DNA of 64,000 nucleotides from Chamaea fasciata (GCA_029207755.1 JARCOQ010000017.1:11234945-11298944), one strand, 5' to 3'; positions 1-11,379 are shown, numbered from the stretch's first letter. A program made the numbers and translations. Notes: generated by a model from the sequence alone, not told the origin.

Positions 1-2682
1 ACGAAATCACACCCAGCAATGCTTCCTGTTGGGTTTCCTTTTCCACTATCCCAACCCCACCGTTTGAGCTCAGCAGTGGGTGGACAAATGCGAAGTAGCC
101 ACGTCAAAGTGGACTCACTGTGGCTCAGGGAACAGTGACTCCATGGGAAAACTCTGGGTTTTCTTCTGTGCAGTGGGGTTTGCACTGGCTTTTAGACCAA
201 ATCAGTGGTCTAATGGCTCTTCAGGGCTTCTCTGCCCTGGCTGAAGCCACTGCTGATCTCAAATGAGCTGGAAGGGACCACGTGCCAGGGGAATGCTCTG
301 TGTTGCACACTCACCCCTGTCTGCTGCCTGTCCTGAGCAGCATCTGGCTGAAATGTGCCCCAGCTCCCCTCTGGAAAGCAGAAAGGGAGATGAACCACAG
401 TGAAAAAGAAACAAAAATCTGAGCAGGACAAGGATGGACAGCGCTTATGAGTTTTGTGTTTGAAGCACAGCTTGAGTCTCCCTCTGGAATCATCACTTGG
501 TTTCACTGATTAGCCAGAGAAATGCAGCCTCTGACATTAGGAGACAAAATTAGGTGATGTGATTACTCCTTTAAACTCAAATCAGGTACTAATCCTTCAG
601 GCAGCATGATCATTCTGGCTTCTCTTCCATTCCATCCTCAAAATACAAATGAAAAAGGTGAACTATTACAACTTAAATGTTTTCCAGAACTCTGATTCTT
701 TTTCTGACCCCCATTTTGCCCTCAGCAGGACAGAAATGATGCTTACTGACACTGCAGCAAACACAACCCTTTACCATGATAAAAACCCAACCAAACAAAC
801 AAAAAAACCCAAACAACAACGACAACAACAAAACCAACTGAGATCTGAAAGGAGAAGATAGAGGGTAAATAATTAACTGTGCTACTGATTGATCGAGAAC
901 TTCAATCCTTTATCTGCAGCTGGGCTGTGTTTTGCTGATATGGGGAGGAGAACAAGATTCGGTTTAGACAGTCCCAGAGCCTCCCAAAATGTCCTGCCAA
1001 GTCCTGCCCAAGTTTTGTCCTCTGGGTCTATTTCCCTGTGCTGGCATGGGCAGGGTTTGGCCTGGTCAGGTCTTTCTAAGGTGAAAAAATGACCCTTATA
1101 GGTATTTTTTTTTTTCTCCCTGGTGTGACATACTCATGTATGAAACAGATAAAGAGAATGTATGGAAATACTGAAAGTTTTCAAAAATGTTTTATTCTGC
1201 TATCTGCACGACTCCAAGTCTCTGTGGAAAGGTTATTGCTGTGACTATCTGATGAAACAACATTCAGTGGCCAGGTATTTTAAAGTGGCCCCGGTCTTGT
1301 TTGGTTGTGATTAAGGGGATAAATAGATAAATGCACATATTCACGCTCACATGAAAGCCAAAATCACATGTGAAAGAGATAGAAACAATAAAAGCTGAGA
1401 CTGAAGAATTAAAGGGAAGGATAAAGCCTTGTGGTTTAATAGGAAGGGAAATACATGAGAGAATCTTTCATCTCTGACCATGTTTGCTGCAAAGTAGTAA
1501 GACACATTGGCTCTGAGTGGAGAAGATAAGAGACTGGGATAAAAATCCAGTTACAGTACAACAACCATGGGAGGTAAATTATTGCCTTGTTTTTATTACT
1601 ACGGGCACAGAAATATAATGGAGAGATGTAGCCACAGGGAAAAATTCCAACAAACTCACAGGATGGCCTGCAAATATTTGGGGTTTGCTTTACGGGGGTG
1701 AATGCTTGAGATACTTTTGCCTTTTGAGAGCATCAGAATAACATTGCTTGAATGGCTTGAAACTGTGGTTATATCTCCCAGAACTGAAGCTGTTGGGAAA
1801 TTGGGAAGCAAAGCACCAGAGAGTTTGCACCAGACCTGAAGTGGTGTAAAATCACAGACTGAAGGGGGCTCACAAGGTGACACCACCTCTGCCACCACAG
1901 AGCCCCAATGCCCCACCCCTTGCACTCAGTCCAGTATTGGGAATTTCAAGGTTTCTTTACGCCCATTTTAAAGCTATGAAAGTAGAAATCAACCCAGAGT
2001 GGCTTTTTGAAGTGCAAAGCGTGTTGCTGAGTTCCTAAATTTACATGAGGTTTCTTAAACAAGCAGGCTGATTTTACAACATGCTGAGCAGCTGCTGCAG
2101 CCAAGAACAAATTCATCTGGAGACACAGCTGGGTCACTAATGTGGAAAGGGTTCAGGATGAAAGGCTCTGTGTGAAACAGTCTGTTGTGAGGTTGCTTTT
2201 GCTCCACAGACTTCCAGACAGCCCTTGAGGCTCGAGCAAGTCTAAAGATGCAGGTATTAGGCAGCACTAGTGGGCTTTTTGGAGATCATACACTGCAAAT
2301 CTGAACTCTGAAAGAAGCCCAGACTTCCTCCTGTTTTGTTGTTCTAGATGTCCTTTGCTCCCGGGGCATGAATTTCTATTTGTCTGTGTTTCTTATCTGG
2401 CTTCTGGAAGAGGAGGTGGGGACATGCAGGTGATGTTCTGTCTCCTGGCCACCCTCTGGGCTGCTCTTTGCTCACTGTGACTGAGGGGACATCACACAGA
2501 AACGCCCAGTCCAGCTCTTGAAGCACCACGAACTTGCAGCTGAACATTTTGGCTTTGATCCTTTTTTTGGTAGCAGGTCAGACCAAACTTGGTTCAAGAT
2601 TTCCATGCCCAATGCAGCCCAGTTTGGGGGATGTCTGGATCCTGAGGCAATGTCCATCTATGCTGTTAAGCCAAGCTGACAG
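1..2682. other. Unique non-coding DNA, no gene seen
   Basis: Both strands carry only short open frames of under 100 codons, with no recognisable domain and no convincing exon flanked by splice signals. The only structured element is an A-rich CAA/CAAA tract near 787-836, listed separately. There is a short T run near 1107. I see no transposon consensus here. It could be intergenic or intronic; the sequence alone does not decide. Confidence 0.6.
787..836. repeat. Imperfect (CAAA)n/(CAA)n simple repeat
   Basis: The + strand runs through CCAA, CAAA and then CAA units interrupted by single bases (a CGACAA break in the middle). It is low-complexity DNA of the microsatellite type and is probably length-variable between individuals. 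An 70-codon frame reading through it is lysine- and glutamine-rich only because of the repeat. Confidence 0.85.
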
Positions 2683-2920
2683 AGGACAGATTTAGACTGG
2701 ATATTGGGGAGAAATCCTTCCCTGTGAGGGGACTGAGGCCCTGGCACAGGGTGCCCAGAGAAGCTGTGGCTGCCCCTGGATCACTGGAAGTGCCAAAGGC
2801 CAGGTTGGATGGGGCTTGGAGCAGCCTGGGAGAGTGGAAGGTGTCCCTGCCCATGACAGGGGTGGCACTGGATGGGCTTCAAGGTCCCTTCCAACCCAAG
2901 CCTTTCTATGATCCTGTGAC
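2683..2920 (+). mobile_element. CR1 LINE 3' fragment
   Basis: This is a 5'-truncated copy of the chicken repeat 1 (CR1) non-LTR retrotransposon, the dominant LINE of birds. The sequence follows the CR1 3' end: a 'GATTTAGACTGGATATT' start, 'CCCTGGCACAGGGTGCCCAGAGAAGC', the 'GGTCCCTTCCAACCCAAG' core, then a terminal octamer-like 'TTCTATGATCCTGTGA'. That order gives sense orientation on the + strand. Only untranslated 3' sequence and the very end of the reading frame could be present, so it encodes nothing functional. The 89-codon frame over it is a by-product. A songbird CR1 subfamily is likely. Confidence 0.92.
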
Positions 2921-3378
2921 TAATTCACAGCCCACATTGCCAGGTCCCTCACCTGTGCTGCCCACCACACTTAGTGTTAAGCTCTGGATGTAGAGTTTTC
3001 TATATATCTCCCTGGACAGTGGCACTTTGAAGCCCGAAGCAGATGTGTTTTGGGAAGCAGATTGTACTGCATTCCCACAGTGAACTATTATGCTGTATTT
3101 CTTTATATATATTATATCTAAGATCATAATGCTCTATGTAGCAGTGACGGTGGCTTCACTGGTTCTTTATTAGAGGAGGAATTCCAGTGTTACGGGGAAA
3201 ATACAACATATTTTGTCAAAAATAGGGTTTTTTTTCTAAAGAGAAAATCTCTCTAGAGCCTTTTCCCCCTAATTTCCACTCGAACTTTTAATGTTTTGGC
3301 CTCTCCATCAGCCCCAAGTGGGATTGTCCACTTGCCTGTAAGCACTCTAAATTTGCACCATATTAAAACCATCAAATC
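2921..3378. other. Unique non-coding DNA between two CR1 pieces
   Basis: AT-rich sequence with a TATATATATTATAT stretch near 3105-3118 and a T8 run near 3229. No exon, RNA gene or repeat family is recognised. It separates two CR1 fragments of opposite orientation that inserted independently. Confidence 0.55.
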
Positions 3379-3513
3379 AGAATAACAGAATGGTTTGGGT
3401 TGAAAGGGGTCTTAAAGATCATCTCATTCCAACCCCCTGCCATAGGCAGGCACAAGTTCTTGGTCAACTAGACCAAGTTGCTCAAAGTTCCATCCAAACG
3501 GGCCTTGAAAATC
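3379..3513 (-). mobile_element. CR1 LINE 3' fragment
   Basis: The + strand shows the reverse complement of a CR1 3' end: 'CAGAATAACAGAATGG', then 'GGTTTGGGTTGAAAGGGG', 'AAAGATCATCTCATTCCAAC' and 'CCATAGGCAGG', ending near a 'GGCCTTGAAAATCA' segment. The element is therefore sense on the - strand and strongly truncated at its 5' end. Divergence from the consensus is moderate, which suggests an older insertion. It forms the C-terminal part of a meaningless 150-codon minus-strand frame. Confidence 0.92.
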
Positions 3514-3515
3514 AA

Positions 3516-3553
3516 CAATAATATGGATTGAAAACAATAATATGGATTGAAAC
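3516..3553. repeat. Tandem duplication of a 19-bp unit
   Basis: The unit CAATAATATGGATTGAAAA occurs twice head to tail with a 19-bp period and only a boundary difference. It abuts the inner end of the minus-strand CR1 fragment. This looks like local slippage, not a known repeat family. Confidence 0.85.
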
Positions 3554-4770
3554 AGCATTTCTACTGTAGTTTGAGGAAAAGCTTTCAAAGGACCTGCTGA
3601 GATAAAAAAACTGAGTTTCTGGGCTTGAATGGAGTGATAATTCCTAGAAATTACCCTCACAGGACCTAGGTATAATTTTGTGATAGGAAAGGTAAGTGGG
3701 ATTGTGGTAGTAGAGATCAGGAGACAAATGTCCACACCACCCACGACCTTTCCACAGGCCCCTGCTAACCCTGGTGGTCTGGGAAAGGGCTTGGAGAAGG
3801 GTGAGGCAGCTGTGACCTGCACAATGGGTGGGAAAGTAAGGGCTGCAAGTTTAGAAGTTGAGTTAATTTTGGACACGATAAGAAGTGGGTCTGCATCATA
3901 TTGATTTCATGGGAGTAAGGAATTACCAGTGTCCTGTTGAGGAGCAGGACCAGGAAGACAACAAACAACAATAGATTTCCTCATTTATTCAGTGTCAAAA
4001 TTTCCAGCATTCCAATTCCAAAGCACTAAAGCTGAAGGGTTTTTTTTTCATGTGAAGTGATTGTTTCCATGGCATCAAAATATTTAATTCTAATTTCTGT
4101 TTTTTTCAAAACCTTTTATTTCAAAAGTTGGTTCTTTTGAAGTTCCAGTTCAAATAAAAAAGCTCTGCCTATCACTCCAATCTTATCAGATTGCTGCTTT
4201 TGTAAAACAAAGTTTTGTGGGGTTGACAAACATGTTTGAATTAAACAGCTTCTTTTGGTTTGAGATTTCTTTAGTGAAAAATACTCCCATGGATTCTATT
4301 TGAGACCCGCTGTTATATGCCTCAAAAAATAAAAAAATCCAACCAAAAAGTGTCATGAAGCAGAATGTGTTTTATTCACCCAGAGATAAATTGCAAATGT
4401 AACAATGCCTGTGAGAAACGGGGAACTGGAGAGAAATTTTCAAGCACTTCAGTGTGCCAAGAAAGCCATACACTCATCAGTTATTTCTGCAACAGCTCGA
4501 GGTTTTATGAAGTTGAGATATTTAAAGAGTTCTCAATAAAACCCTGAACCAAAAGAAATCATGTTTTCAGTCTGAATATGAGGTGAAAACCAGGTTTCTC
4601 GAAAGTTTAACAGAAATCTCTGCTCTGGGTCTGCCTTGGGGAGTGTATCTGATCCAGCCCAGTTTTCTTGTGATTTTTTGCTCCAAGGGCCTCAAAAAGG
4701 ACTTTTAAATCCCATAAATACTATTGTTTGCTGGTGTACTTAGAGAGCTAAGAAAGAAAAAACAAATTGA
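3554..4770. other. Unique AT-rich non-coding DNA
   Basis: No gene or transposon is recognised. The stretch from about 4030 to 4350 is AT-rich with repeated TTTT and AAAA runs. A minus-strand frame of 150 codons reaches in from the CR1 but has no domain. A shorter plus-strand frame from 4365 contains scattered cysteines without a regular zinc-finger spacing, so I do not call it. Confidence 0.55.
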
Positions 4771-4869
4771 AACAATGGTCTAGTGGAAGATCTCTGCTCT
4801 TGGCTGGGGCTTGGAACAAGATGATCCTTAAGGTCCTTTCCAACCCAAAGCATCCACTGATTCTATGGC
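4771..4869 (+). mobile_element. CR1 LINE 3' end, short fragment
   Basis: About 100 bp follow the CR1 terminal region: 'GGTCTAGTGGAAGATCTCTG', 'GGGGCTTGGAACAAGATGATCC', 'GGTCCTTTCCAACCCAAAG', then a degenerate 'TGATTCTATGGCT' terminal octamer. The 3' end lies at the right, so the element is sense on the + strand. Non-coding. Confidence 0.9.
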
Positions 4870-6699
4870 TAAAGAGGGAGAACTCATGCTAGAAATTTTA
4901 CACCTGGATTCAAGAGTCAGAGCAGGGGGACGTAAGTTCTGGAAATGCTGTGTGGTACATCAGCAGGGGATACTGCACATCCTGGTTTTCAGTGGGAAAT
5001 TATTAAATGTGTGAGAATTTGCCTGCCTGCAAACTTGGATTGGGAGCATCAATGTTGTACACGTGCTCACACAATCATAAATCAGATTCTCCTTCCTTCC
5101 GAGACTTGGCACTAAGTATCTTGGCAGTACACAAAAAAAAAAAATCCAAATTATGAGGGAAATACACATCTGTATTATATACACTTACATGTATGCTTTT
5201 GAATAGCTTGGAATGCTGATAGTTTTGTAAAAAATTAAATATATGTCCATTTAATGGCTTTGCAAAAGAATTATGTGAAGTTTGGGAAGCATCTTGCTCA
5301 CAGAGGAAGATTGGATGCAGGCTGGAGATTCCAAAGTGTCCTGTCTCACCTGTAAGCAGAAATAAATACCTGGCTTCTCATTCCTTCCCACACTCTCCTT
5401 GTCCTCAAAAAAGACTTTTTATTTTTATAGATAACTCTACCAAAAATTTCTTCAGGGAAAAAGGAAGTGCAGCTGTTTGGGTTTTTGTTCGCATGGAGAA
5501 TTGCAGAGGGAAGGAGAAAGGGATTTGCAGAGGAGACACCACGAGATTCATCACTGGAAAAAGTCCTGGCTGAGTCTGCAGTGAATTTACTGCCAGCTCT
5601 GGATGCAAGGAGCTGGGATTTGCTGCTGTTGATTTGAGTTCATTGCTTTTCTTATCTAAACAGGTTTCTACGTGAGGCTCACCTGGGCTACAGCTGCTCC
5701 GAGAGGAATGGGTGAACATCAGTGGTAAATGAAGATTATTTTTAGCCAAATTCTAGAGTCCTGATATACCTCCATTTTCACTTTCTCAGCACATTTTATT
5801 CAATTTTATTAGGTCATTTAGCAAATAATTTTAATTTTCTGCTTAGATCTGAATTTCTGAAAGTAATGTACTGTTGTACAGTTAATGAGTCTGCTAATAA
5901 GCTCCAAGAAAATGTGATTTGCGAATCATTCCAGGACATAACTGTCACTCAGACCCTATGCCAATTAGCATAACCATTAGCAACTATCCCTAAGAGGTCC
6001 TTGAAATTTAAATGAGCTTCCCTAAGATCCTTTTTTACCAGTGAGGTTGCAGCTTCTGCCTCACATGGTAAAGGCAGCCTGGTGAAGAGCAATAATTCAT
6101 TAAAGGCAAAGCAGATCTTTAGAGGAAATGCCCACCCGGGTCCTGGGCAGCAGCAGAGTCTCTGCAGGGCACTGGGTGCCTGTTTGCCCTCACGGGCATG
6201 CTGGGAGGTGCCATGGCTGAGTGACCACTGAGCAGCCAAGAGAGGATACAGCAGCAGAACGGGCAGGTTTTTACTGCAAAAACACATCACCATGAGGGGG
6301 TGCTTAGGGAGAAATATTTCACCCACAAGGTCTCTCCTAAATCTTGGAGAGTTTAGTGACTTGGTGGATTTAGCTTTGCTGGGGAAAAACAAAAAACTGC
6401 ATAGAGGATCTGGAGGTTGTGGGCGATGCTGCAATGCTGCAGGGACCAGGGATCCTCTGTATGCAGGCAAATTTCATCTGGCTGCAATTCCCACTTGAAG
6501 TTGCCCTGAATGCTTAACTTCACACACCCCCCCAGCCCAAAAGAAAGCACTTTTCTCAACACTTGGCTTTTATTTTACTCTTTCCCTCTCTCAGCTCATT
6601 GTTCTTTGGGCTCCCAGGAACGATTCCATCACGTGGTTTAGGAAGACCCAAATCTTCCAGGCTGTGGGAGTGCCTTGGCTCTTTCCTGCTCCAAGGTCA
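4870..6699. other. Unique non-coding DNA
   Basis: Contains no recognised exon, RNA gene or transposon. A 173-codon minus-strand frame spans 5949-6470 and a 114-codon frame spans 5405-5749. Neither resembles a known family, and neither has flanking features that would support a gene. The segment around 5800-5900 is AT-rich with TAATT-type homeobox-like words, too common to interpret. Confidence 0.55.
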
Positions 6700-7190
6700 G
6701 GGTGAATAAAACTCAGGAGACGTTGTTTTTGAAGTCTCACCCTGAAATTTATTATCCTTATCTATTACAAACTCATGAGATGTGAGCTCTCTCTAACAAG
6801 TTGAGATGGTGTCTATTCAAGGCTACTTAAGTCCCAGTTAACCAATAAACAATTGACATCTATATTATTTATGTTTCTAATCCAATTATGATCACCTGAA
6901 ACCTGCAATGCAGACTTCTTTCACCCAGTTACAGAAAATCATCCAGATTCATAAAAAAGAAGGAAGAAGAAGGTGAAGAAGGACAAAGACAACATCCAAA
7001 ATCCTCCATCTTGACTCATGTGTATTGCTATACACTAAAAACCCAAATTCCAAGTTTCTAGGACTCCAGCACCAGGCTTTGTTTAGGATAAGAACCTCAC
7101 AGAGATCTTGCAGTGCCATTAAAGGGATGTCTTCCCACAGGTGAAAGTTTAACCAGGATATCCACCAGGCAGACACAGCACTTCAGTTCA
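6700..7190 (-). mobile_element. ERV LTR-like fragment (ERVL-type, probable)
   Basis: Read on the - strand, this matches my memory of a passerine LTR family: 'CAAGATGGAGGATTTTGG', a CTTCTTC-rich stretch, 'GGTTTCAGGTGATCATAATT', an inverted CCAAT box (ATTGG) within 'TTTATTGGTTAACTGGGAC', and a minus-strand AATAAA at 6748-6753 near the presumed R/U5 region. LTRs carry the promoter and polyadenylation site of an endogenous retrovirus; no gag, pol or env frame is seen beside it. Ends are approximate because clean TG...CA termini and a target duplication could not be fixed. A 75-codon minus-strand frame inside is probably fortuitous. Confidence 0.65.
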
Positions 7191-7239
7191 AATACAAGAG
7201 CTTCCGACTCAGGAGGAGCCTGCTGTGGCTTGGGACTAT

Positions 7240-7274
7240 AAACAAACCAACCAACCAAACAAACAAACAAAAAA
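7240..7274. repeat. (CCAA)n/(CAAA)n microsatellite
   Basis: The + strand reads ATAAACAAACCAACC and continues into CAAA units ending in an A run. It is a simple low-complexity tract about 50 bp beyond the minus-strand LTR-like fragment. Confidence 0.88.
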
Positions 7275-7599
7275 GCAGGTTGTATTTGGCAACTTTAAAT
7301 ACCAGGCAGAGGTTTTGGCTTAATCTCTCTTGTTTAAATCCTACCTTGTCTCATTCACAAAAGGAGAAATCCCTACACTTGCAGCTGATTTCTGCCAGTT
7401 ACAGTCCATCAGGGTGGATCCTCAGGGCCCTCCATGTCCTTGGGCCACCCCCTTTCCTCCCTGCAGCCTCCCACAATGCAGGGAACTGTAGCCCTGGTTC
7501 GTGCCTCAGGTGTTTTGGCTTTCTGAAACTCTTTTCCAGGGAATTTTCTGTAAACAGGAGAAATGTTTTTGTAACTGCACCTATGTCATTCCTAGGAGG

Positions 7600-7772
7600 G
7601 ACTTCCTCTTGATATCCCTCTGGTCTGACCAATGTGATTGAAGAGGTTTGTCTTTGTTTCACCAATCAAATTAGTCTGTGTAGAATAGTATATGAGGGAG
7701 ATACATCCCGAAAATAAAGGAGTCATTTTCAGCCTTCTGAAGTCAGAGTCTTGGGTTGTTGTGGCGTACAAC
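7600..7772 (+). mobile_element. LTR-like segment with promoter and poly(A) signals
   Basis: Two CCAAT boxes on the + strand (7629-7633 and 7662-7666), a TATA-like word (AGTATATGAGG, 7687-7697) and an AATAAA (7713-7718) follow each other over 90 bp. That is the compact order of a retroviral U3-R-U5. The block then runs through 'GTCTTGGGTTGTTGTGG' to about 7772. Directly after it lies TGGCGTACAAC, which weakly resembles a lysine-tRNA primer-binding site. The 5' boundary is not visible. I infer a solo or broken LTR; the individual motifs are short and could co-occur by chance. Confidence 0.5.
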
Positions 7773-10393
7773 AGTGTCAGGGAACAGCTCTTGGCACAGG
7801 ATCTGGAGCCCAAAGCTGCACATTTCTCCCTGTGCCTGCACGTACGTGGAGACCTGTGAATCACTGCTGCATCCACGGGAAAATGCTTTGATGGTTTGAC
7901 AAAATTGGATTTGAAACCTCAGGAAAACAGCACAGGAAGGTGCCTGAGGGTGGAGGACAGAGCCTGGCCATGAGGTGGAAGGAGTTCCTCCTCCTGAACT
8001 CCTCAGTATTAGACTGACTCTACCCCTCTTTAAAGTGAGCAAGTGAACACGAAACACAGGATTAAATAAAGCAATAAAGTTGTTAAAGATCTAAAGCTGA
8101 TGTGAGTCATCCAGGAGAGATTAAGGCAGTCACACAAATGAACAAAGCAGGTACCACGCTAAGGTAAAAGAGGGGATAAAGTTTGTCAAGATCAAGGAGC
8201 TGCCTCACAAAGCGGTGCCATGAATTAATGGCACAGTAAAAGTGAGCACGGGGCTGAGCAGAGCCTTGGGCAGCCTGTGAAGGGCTGTTTTCTCCAGAGG
8301 GGTTCCCCAGCCTCACTCTCTCCCTCCAGCTGGAGCAGTGTTTGCCCATTACCACCAACAACAGCAGCCAGGAGCTGATTTCCCCACGCCCCACCTGCTA
8401 ATGACTCCCACTGTCACTTGTTTTCCCGTTTTCTCTGTTTTAAAGCAACATTGGGGGCTTCAACGGCCAGGAGAAGGATGAATGCAGAGGCAATGTCATG
8501 CCAAACCACCAGCTGATTGGGATGGTTATTAATAGTAGCACCAAGCAGCAGCTGGGACCTGACTGATTAGAGATGACTGTGAGGTCCTGAAAGCCTCAGA
8601 GCACTTTCCAAGGTCCGTCTGTGCCTTTTCTGATGGAGCCTGAGCAGGTTTGCACAGCTGGGTCCTGGGAGCCCATGTCATGTCTGGCCAAGGCTCTGCT
8701 GGGCAGGATGCTCTCTGAGCCCTCAGAAAGCAGCTGTGTCTCAAAGAATGTGACAGCTCAGGCCTGGACAAACTCATTAAAAACCAGGGATCCTTATTTA
8801 ATATGGAGACACAACAGAAATTCTTGTTTTCACTGGCAAGCCTAGGAAAGGTTGGGTCTCAAATTTTGGTCCCCAAATTTCCTTGGGACCAAAGGAATGG
8901 TCTCAAACCATTCCCAGCTCGGGTTTAATACAAAACTGGAATTTCCTTGGCTGTGCTGGCTGTTGATGGATGATTATTTGCCATATTTTTTCTCCTGATA
9001 GGAAAACCCGGGGCTGTATAAATCACATTTCCACGCAAGAAACCAGGTACGGATCTTTTGGTATTTGCCCTTAATTGCCTCCTTGGTTTTTGTTAGACAA
9101 GAAAGGATATTAACAGGATTGCACAATGGCCAATTAGTCTTAAAGGTCTTTAGTTTCATTACTTATCTGGAATAATTTGTAATCTTCCTTTGACAAAGGC
9201 AGGAGCCCTTTGTGATAATAACACTAAATCAGGCTTCTGGAGCACATAGCGATTAACATATACGAGGGATGTTATACCAAACAGAAATTCAATTTAACAG
9301 ATCTCACAGCTCAAACCATATCCCAATTACATTCATATCCTTCTGCTTCTGTCTTACCCTCTTATCCCCATTTTCAGAGGTCTCAGCATGAATTTATCGT
9401 GTTTCCTCATGTTCTTGTTCCTATTCAGCCTGCTTAGTTTTTTTTCCCCACAATGTTCTTTGATCTCTTATTTCTTTCCTGTTCCCTTGTGCTGCTGCTG
9501 GCTGCAGGGACAGGGCACTGGGAGGGCTGGTGGTTTTTCTGCCACCTGTACAGGAGAGAAAACACTTAAGTGGAGTCAGACAGGACACCAACTCTAGCCC
9601 TTCCCTGTGCCGTGACTGATCAGATATTGGTCATTTGCCCGCTCCCAGATTCTTGCTCTGTTTTGAACTATAAGAAAGGCAAATGGATACCTGGAAAAGG
9701 GTCTTTTGAAAGATATATAATATCACTGCCCTCCCTATAATGCAAATAGGAGTGCAAAGGATTTTTTTCTTTTTTTTTTGCCTTTGACTACTGGCAAAAG
9801 ATTTGAGAGAGAAAAGCATTAAATGGGACAAAGAAAGCAAGCAGGGGTTAAATACCCTCTAAATAAAGCCAGTTGTATCTCCTAACAGGAAGTAAGATTA
9901 TCATTAATGAGTTATTAATGTTGTTGTTAATTACGTTATTGTTATTACTTTAAAATGTAGAGGTTGAAATTAGCACATAAGGAGCTGAGCTGCTTAAGTG
10001 AACCTGCAGACAAAGCAGATTCTTATTATAATACCTTCCTCTCTGTGCTATCTGTTTCTTCCCAAGGTTTATCTTCTCCGGGTTTATCAAGGTAAATCTT
10101 TTCTATTACCTGAGGACAGTGTTTTAAGTGGAGGTTTTTCCTCTGTACAGTGTGACGATTATATCAGTTTTTTATATAGTTGGACTTTTTTATATAGGAC
10201 AACCTAAATGTTGTCCTGACCCTGCTCAGTGCAGTGGGAGCCACAGCAGCATCATGGAGCAAAGGATGAGGCAACTCAGCAGCCAAAAGAGCGGGAGGGG
10301 TTTCGGTCTATGTCCTGATTTCCCTGTCACTCCCTTAAATCTTTAATGGACAGAACAGTGATATAATTTCTTTCTATTTTCTTTCCTTCCATG
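7773..10393. other. Unique non-coding DNA
   Basis: No exon, RNA gene or transposon is recognised. Open frames are at most about 104 codons. The part from about 8970 to 9330 is AT-rich, has the texture of conserved non-coding sequence and holds the HMG-box palindrome listed separately. The start of this stretch could be leader sequence of a broken retrovirus if the preceding LTR call is right, but no retroviral protein similarity is seen. Confidence 0.5.
9187..9213. promoter_or_regulatory. Candidate SOX/TCF (HMG-box) site cluster
   Basis: CCTTTGACAAAGG at 9187-9199 is a perfect 13-bp palindrome made of two opposed CAAAG cores, the word bound by SOX and TCF/LEF HMG-box proteins. A third core, CCTTTGT, follows at 9207-9213. 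The cluster sits in AT-rich unique DNA. Binding is an inference from motif similarity; such words also arise by chance. Confidence 0.3.
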
Positions 10394-10512
10394 TTTTTGT
10401 TTGTTTTGGTGTTGGGTTTTTTTTTTGGAGGTTTTTTTTGGTGTTTTTTGTCGTTGTTGTTGTTGTTGTTGTTTGCTTGTTTGTTGTTTGGTTTGGTTTA
10501 GGATTTTTTTAA
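10394..10512. repeat. GT-rich low-complexity tract with (GTT)n
   Basis: On the + strand this is nearly only G and T: T runs of 8-10, then a (GTT)n array around 10452-10472, then GTTTG variants. It lies about 45 bp from the 3' terminus of the following minus-strand CR1. It is probably a slippage product. Confidence 0.85.
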
Positions 10513-10555
10513 TTTCTTAACAAACCAGGAAGATTTCTTGACAGCACTTACAGTC

Positions 10556-10862
10556 AGAATCATAGAATATCCTGAGCTGGAAGGAACTCACAAGGATCAC
10601 CCAGCCAGGCCCTGTCCCTGCACAGACACCCCAACAACCCACCCTGGGCATCCCTGGCAGCGCTGTCCAAAGGCTCCTGGAGCTCCGGCAGCCTCGGGGC
10701 CGGGACCATTCCCTGGGGAGCCTGGGCAGTGCCAGCACCTCTGGGTGAGAACCTTTCCCTGTTATCCAGCCTGACCCTCCCTGGCCCAGCTGCAGCCATT
10801 CCCTGGTTCCTGTAGCTGGTCACAGAGGGCAGAGATCAGTGTCTGCCCCGCCTCTCCTGTGA
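10556..10862 (-). mobile_element. CR1 LINE 3' fragment, about 300 bp
   Basis: The + strand begins with the reversed terminal octamer 'AGAATCATAGAATATCC' and continues through 'GAGCTGGAAGGAACTCACAA', 'GGATCACCCAGCCAGG', 'CCCTGGGCATCCCTGGCAGC', 'GGGAGCCTGGGCAGTGCC' and 'GTCACAGAGGGCAGAGATCA'. This is a minus-strand CR1 of the GC-rich subfamily common in songbirds. The fragment at 48929 belongs to the same subfamily in the opposite orientation. Well preserved, so relatively young, but 5'-truncated and non-coding. Confidence 0.93.
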
Positions 10863-11311
10863 GCATCCCTGCTCAGAATTCAGTGTCACCCAGATTGAAA
10901 TCACCTCTCAAACGCCTCTTCGGTGCTGGAAGTGTCAAACAAGTTTGTCAAGATGTGGCCAGCTGCCTGCACACAAAGCATTTGCCTGGGTCTGGCTTCT
11001 GGTACCTTTTTACATGCTGAAAACTGTCTCTTTCCACAGGTAATACAGGCAATAAAACCTGCCACTTTCAGATAATCAAACAGGCAGAAGAACGTGGAGC
11101 CAAAGAATCTCTGTTCCGTAGCAGGTTGTGCTGTTTGTTAGTTGTTGTACAGTGCTGAGAACCGAAACCAATTTAAACATGTCGGAGTGCCAGTGAGCTG
11201 GCAGAGCTCCTCGAGCTGCAGGGAAATGAGGATTTGCTCTGATTCTGTGTGGACAGGGCTGGGCTTTTTGTCTGCTGCAGCTGCTCACCTGTAGCAACAC
11301 AGCAGCATTTC

Positions 11312-11373
11312 CTCCCTTTGCCGACCTTCCTCAGGCTTCTTTCTCCCTTTGCCAACCTTCCTCAGGCTTCTTC
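11312..11373. repeat. 31-bp tandem duplication, two copies
   Basis: A unit beginning CTCCCTTTGCC and ending CCTCAGGCTTCTT occurs at 11312-11342 and again at 11343-11373. The copies differ at two positions, so this is a fairly recent local duplication of pyrimidine-rich sequence. Confidence 0.92.
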
Positions 11374-11379
11374 AAGACA

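Noticed and set aside
3424..3876. 150-codon minus-strand open frame
   Set aside because: Its end is the reversed CR1 fragment at 3379-3513 and the rest has no similarity that I recognise.
4365..4547. Cysteine-containing frame resembling a zinc finger
   Set aside because: The cysteines and histidines lack the C2H2 spacing, and the frame is only 60 codons.
5949..6470. 173-codon minus-strand open frame
   Set aside because: Composition-driven; no domain, signal or repeat similarity.
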